64,000 nucleotides of DNA, from NCBI RefSeq assembly GCF_000761485.1, contig NZ_JPMX01000044.1, positions 1 through 64,000 of the forward strand, written 5' to 3'. A program made the translations under genes and the position numbers. Positions 61,805 through 64,000 of this stretch are shown in pieces (the stretch's first letter is position 1; every line of letters begins with the position of its first letter). This DNA is from Modestobacter caceresii (GTDB lineage: Bacteria > Actinomycetota > Actinomycetes > Mycobacteriales > Geodermatophilaceae). The notes under the pieces were generated by a model, which searched no databases, was not told the origin of the DNA, and was given only the letters and a program-made list of their open reading frames with translations.

Positions 61805-62533
61805 GTGGTCACCGGGGCAGCGCGGGGCATCGGCCGGGCGATCGCCCTGGAGCTCGCGTCGGCCGGCGCCGACGTCGGTCTGGGGCTCCGGGACGTCGCG
61901 TCCGACGGCGGGCTCACCGGGGAGATCGCCGCGCTCGGACGCCGGGTGGTCGCCGTCCCGATGGACGTCACCGACCTGGACCAGAGCCGGGCGGCGATCG
62001 ACCGGGTGGTCGACGAGCTCGGGTCGGTCGACGTGCTGGTCAACAACGCCGGCGGCGGGGTGATGGCCTCGGCGCTGGAGCTGACCGAGGCGGACTTCGA
62101 CGCCGTCTGGTCCCGCAACACCCGCTCGACGTTCTTCCTCGCCCAGCACGCCGCCCGGCACATGGCCCGGGCCGGCGGCGGGGCCATCGTCAACGTCGCC
62201 TCGCAGGCCGGGTTGGTCGCGCTGCCCGGCGAGTCCGCCTACTGCACCGCCAAGGCCGCCGTCATCCACCTGACCCGGTGCCTGTCCGTCGAGTGGGGCG
62301 AGCTGGGCATCCGGGTCAACGCGGTGGCGCCGACCTTCATCGAGACGCCGGGCACCGAGCCGGCACTGTCCGACCCGGCGTTCCGGGCCGACGTCGTCGA
62401 CCGGATCGCCGCGCTGCACCGGATCGGCCGGCCGGAGGAGGTCGCCACCGCGGTGGCCTTCCTCGCCTCCCCCGCCGCCTCGCTGGTCACCGGCCACACC
62501 CTGACCGCGGACGGCGGCTGGACCGCCCGCTGA
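61805..62533 (+). CDS. Short-chain dehydrogenase/reductase, 5' end apparently frameshifted
   Basis: 242 residues from GTG. Rossmann motif VTGAARGIGRAIALELASAG, NNAGGG, Ser in NVASQAGLVALPGESAYCTAKAA with Y-x-x-x-K (YCTAK), and a C-terminal DGGWTAR end. Family members usually begin 10-15 residues earlier. A TTG at 61770 with AGGAGG seven bases upstream would give MADPGALE-, but it is out of frame by one base; adding one G in the GAGG tract (61791-61794) would restore GALEGKVAVVTG. In the sequence as given, GTG at 61805 or an ATT at 61769 are the only in-frame choices. Confidence 0.88.
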   Translation: MVTGAARGIGRAIALELASAGADVGLGLRDVASDGGLTGEIAALGRRVVAVPMDVTDLDQSRAAIDRVVDELGSVDVLVNNAGGGVMASALELTEADFDAVWSRNTRSTFFLAQHAARHMARAGGGAIVNVASQAGLVALPGESAYCTAKAAVIHLTRCLSVEWGELGIRVNAVAPTFIETPGTEPALSDPAFRADVVDRIAALHRIGRPEEVATAVAFLASPAASLVTGHTLTADGGWTAR

Positions 62534-62540
62534 AGAAGGA

Positions 62541-62589
62541 CCCCGTCCTCCTCACCCCTCGCGAGCTCGGGGCGAGCCTCTGGACGGGG
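62541..62589. terminator. Bidirectional hairpin between SDR and pyruvate carboxylase
   Basis: CCCCGTCC (62541-62548) and GGACGGGG (62582-62589) form an outer stem; CCCC/GGGG around CTCGCGAGCT forms an inner one. It ends two bases before the reverse-strand stop of pyc. Confidence 0.6.
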
Positions 62590-62590
62590 C

Positions 62591-64000
62591 CTAACCCAGG
62601 ACGACGAGCAGGTCGCCGCCCTCCACCTGCTGGACGGCGCTGATCGCCACCCGGGAGACCGTGTCGGCCCGCGGCGCGGTGATCGCGGCCTCCATCTTCA
62701 TCGCCTCGATGGTGGCCAGCTGCGCGCCCGCCTCCACCGTGTCGCCCTCGGCGACGGACAGGCTGACCACCCCGGCGAACGGTGCGGCCACCTGGCCCGG
62801 GTCGCTGCGGTCGGCCTTCTCGGTGGGCTGGACGTCGGACATGACGGACCGGTCCCGCACCGACACCGGCCGGAGCTGGCCGTTGAGCGTGCACATCACC
62901 GTGCGCATCCCCCGCTCGTCGGCGTCGGAGATCGCCTCGATCGCGATGAGCAGCCGGACGCCGGGCTCCAGGTCGACCGAGTGCTCGACCCCCTGACGCA
63001 GGCCGTAGAGGAACTCCTTGCTGGGCAGCACCGAGGTGTCCCCGTAGGCGTCCCGGTGCTCGGTGAACTCCTTGGTCGGGCCGGGGAACAGCAGCCGGTT
63101 CAGCGTCGGCCGCGGTTCCTTCGCCAGGCCGTCGAGGTCGTCGTCCGAGAGCTCCGCCGGCGGCTCGGCCGGGCGCCGTCCCTCCAGGGCGCGTGAGCGG
63201 AACGGCTCCGGCCAGCCACCGGGCGGGTCGCCCAGCTCGCCGCGCAGGAACCCGACCACCGAGTCGGGCAGGTCGAAGCGCCCCGGGTCGGTCGCGAACT
63301 CCTCGACGTCCACCCCCGCACCGACCAGCTGCAGCGCCAGGTCGCCGACCACCTTCGACGACGGCGTGACCTTCACCAGCCGGCCGAGCAGCCGGTCGGC
63401 CGCGGCGTACATCGCCTCGACCTCCTCGAACCGCTGCCCCAGCCCGAGGGCGATCGCCTGCTGGCGCAGGTTGGACAGCTGCCCGCCGGGGATCTCGTGG
63501 GTGTAGACCCGCCCGGTCGGGGCCGGCAGCCCGGACTCGAACGGCGCGTAGACCCGGCGCACCGACTCCCAGTACGGCTCCAGGTCGTTGACCGCGGTCA
63601 GGTCCAGGCCGGTGGCCCGCTCGGTGTGGTCGGTGGCGGCGACGATGCTGCTCAGCGCCGGCTGCGACGTCGTCCCGGCCAGCGCCGCGCTGGCGCCGTC
63701 CACCGCGTCCACCCCGGCCTGCCAGGCCGCCATCAGCGTGGCCAGCTGCCCGCCGGGGGTGTCGTGGGTGTGCAGGTGCACCGGCAGGTCGAACCGCTCG
63801 CGCAGCGCGGTGACGAGGGTGGCCGCCGCCGGCGGGCGGAGCAGCCCGGCCATGTCCTTGATCGCCAGCACGTGCGCCCCGGCCTCGACGATCTGCTCGG
63901 CGAGGCGCAGGTAGTAGTCGAGGTCGTACAGCCGCTCAGCAGGGTCCGACAGGTCGGCGGTGTAGCAGAGCGCGACCTCGGCGATCGCCGTCCCGGTCTC
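62591..64000 (-). CDS. pyc: Pyruvate carboxylase, C-terminal part
   Basis: The window edge cuts off the biotin carboxylase half. Present: the carboxyltransferase TIM barrel (IKDMAGLLRPPAAATLVTALRERFDLPVHLHTHDTPGGQLAT), the PYC/OadA conserved domain (HEIPGGQLSNLRQQAIALGLG, LVGAGVDVEEFA) and a C-terminal biotinyl domain with the carboxylated lysine in EAMKMEAAI. Catalyses ATP-dependent carboxylation of pyruvate to oxaloacetate, which feeds the PEPCK encoded at 24.7 kb in gluconeogenesis. Confidence 0.95.
   Translation of the reverse strand, partial: ETGTAIAEVALCYTADLSDPAERLYDLDYYLRLAEQIVEAGAHVLAIKDMAGLLRPPAAATLVTALRERFDLPVHLHTHDTPGGQLATLMAAWQAGVDAVDGASAALAGTTSQPALSSIVAATDHTERATGLDLTAVNDLEPYWESVRRVYAPFESGLPAPTGRVYTHEIPGGQLSNLRQQAIALGLGQRFEEVEAMYAAADRLLGRLVKVTPSSKVVGDLALQLVGAGVDVEEFATDPGRFDLPDSVVGFLRGELGDPPGGWPEPFRSRALEGRRPAEPPAELSDDDLDGLAKEPRPTLNRLLFPGPTKEFTEHRDAYGDTSVLPSKEFLYGLRQGVEHSVDLEPGVRLLIAIEAISDADERGMRTVMCTLNGQLRPVSVRDRSVMSDVQPTEKADRSDPGQVAAPFAGVVSLSVAEGDTVEAGAQLATIEAMKMEAAITAPRADTVSRVAISAVQQVEGGDLLVVLG

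Noticed and set aside
57994-62193. A 1399-codon reverse-strand frame spanning DUF2332 and the antiporter gene
   Set aside because: It is the DUF2332 frame running upstream without a stop through the out-of-frame antiporter sequence; only the DUF2332 portion has protein-like sequence.

Overview
The window is very GC-rich actinobacterial chromosome. GTG and TTG starts are common, ATGA/GTGA stop-start overlaps are frequent, and several promoters look leaderless. The content (branched-chain keto acid dehydrogenase operon with an Lrp regulator, GTP-type PEP carboxykinase, an acVLRF1 release-factor relative, a HelR-type RNA polymerase helicase, a c-di-AMP riboswitch ahead of an NlpC/P60 endopeptidase, leaderless regulators) fits a soil or rock actinomycete. 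My best guess is Geodermatophilaceae (Modestobacter, Blastococcus, Geodermatophilus). That guess rests on style and gene content, not on a marker gene. There are no rRNA genes, tRNAs or CRISPR arrays that I can see.

1-5.5 kb: bkd operon (E1alpha, E1beta, E2; E2 cut by the window edge) divergent from an Lrp/AsnC regulator, with a perfect inverted repeat between them; then a secreted CSC protein and an AAA ATPase. 5.6-20.4 kb: mostly single genes of metabolism and envelope. These include an aldo/keto reductase, a PNPOx-like flavoprotein, a class C beta-lactamase-like hydrolase, a RipA-like peptidoglycan endopeptidase behind a ydaO riboswitch, a carotenoid-desaturase-like oxidoreductase, a YihY membrane protein, PPK2, and HelR with a rifamycin-associated-element-like site. 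20.4-36.4 kb: a flavin monooxygenase bracketed by two near-identical palindromes, acVLRF1, an MFS carrier, PEPCK, an old-yellow-enzyme homologue, an ArsR/SRPBCC pair, nitronate monooxygenase, a DsbA-like FrnE protein, a MerR/SDR divergent pair, FKBP, and a histidine kinase fused to a receiver and to an anti-sigma-type ATPase.

36.4-53.3 kb: AI-2E exporter, acyl-CoA dehydrogenase and acetoacetyl-CoA synthetase; an amide-utilisation cluster (AmiS/UreI channel, two tandem FmdA amidases, two FmdB zinc ribbons, a MOSC protein, a MetX-like hydrolase); a CPBP protease overlapping an NAD-binding protein; small enzymes; and a lipoprotein translationally coupled to a glutathionylspermidine-synthase-like ATP-grasp enzyme.

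53.3-57.95 kb is an accessory island of lower GC and different style. It has a wrecked serine recombinase at its right edge, a truncated WhiB-like gene, DnaA-box-like sites in a 540-base non-coding stretch, a leaderless small HTH gene, stop-interrupted small genes, and a two-TM protein with a GAF-like domain. It looks like a decayed integrative element between two ordinary core genes. 57.99-64 kb returns to core style: DUF2332, a four-part NhaA/DsbA/cyclic-nucleotide-binding/glutaredoxin-like fusion protein, an SDR whose 5' end looks frameshifted, and the C-terminal part of pyruvate carboxylase. Convergent gene pairs are nearly always separated by a long GC-rich hairpin, several of which reach into the stop codons on both sides.
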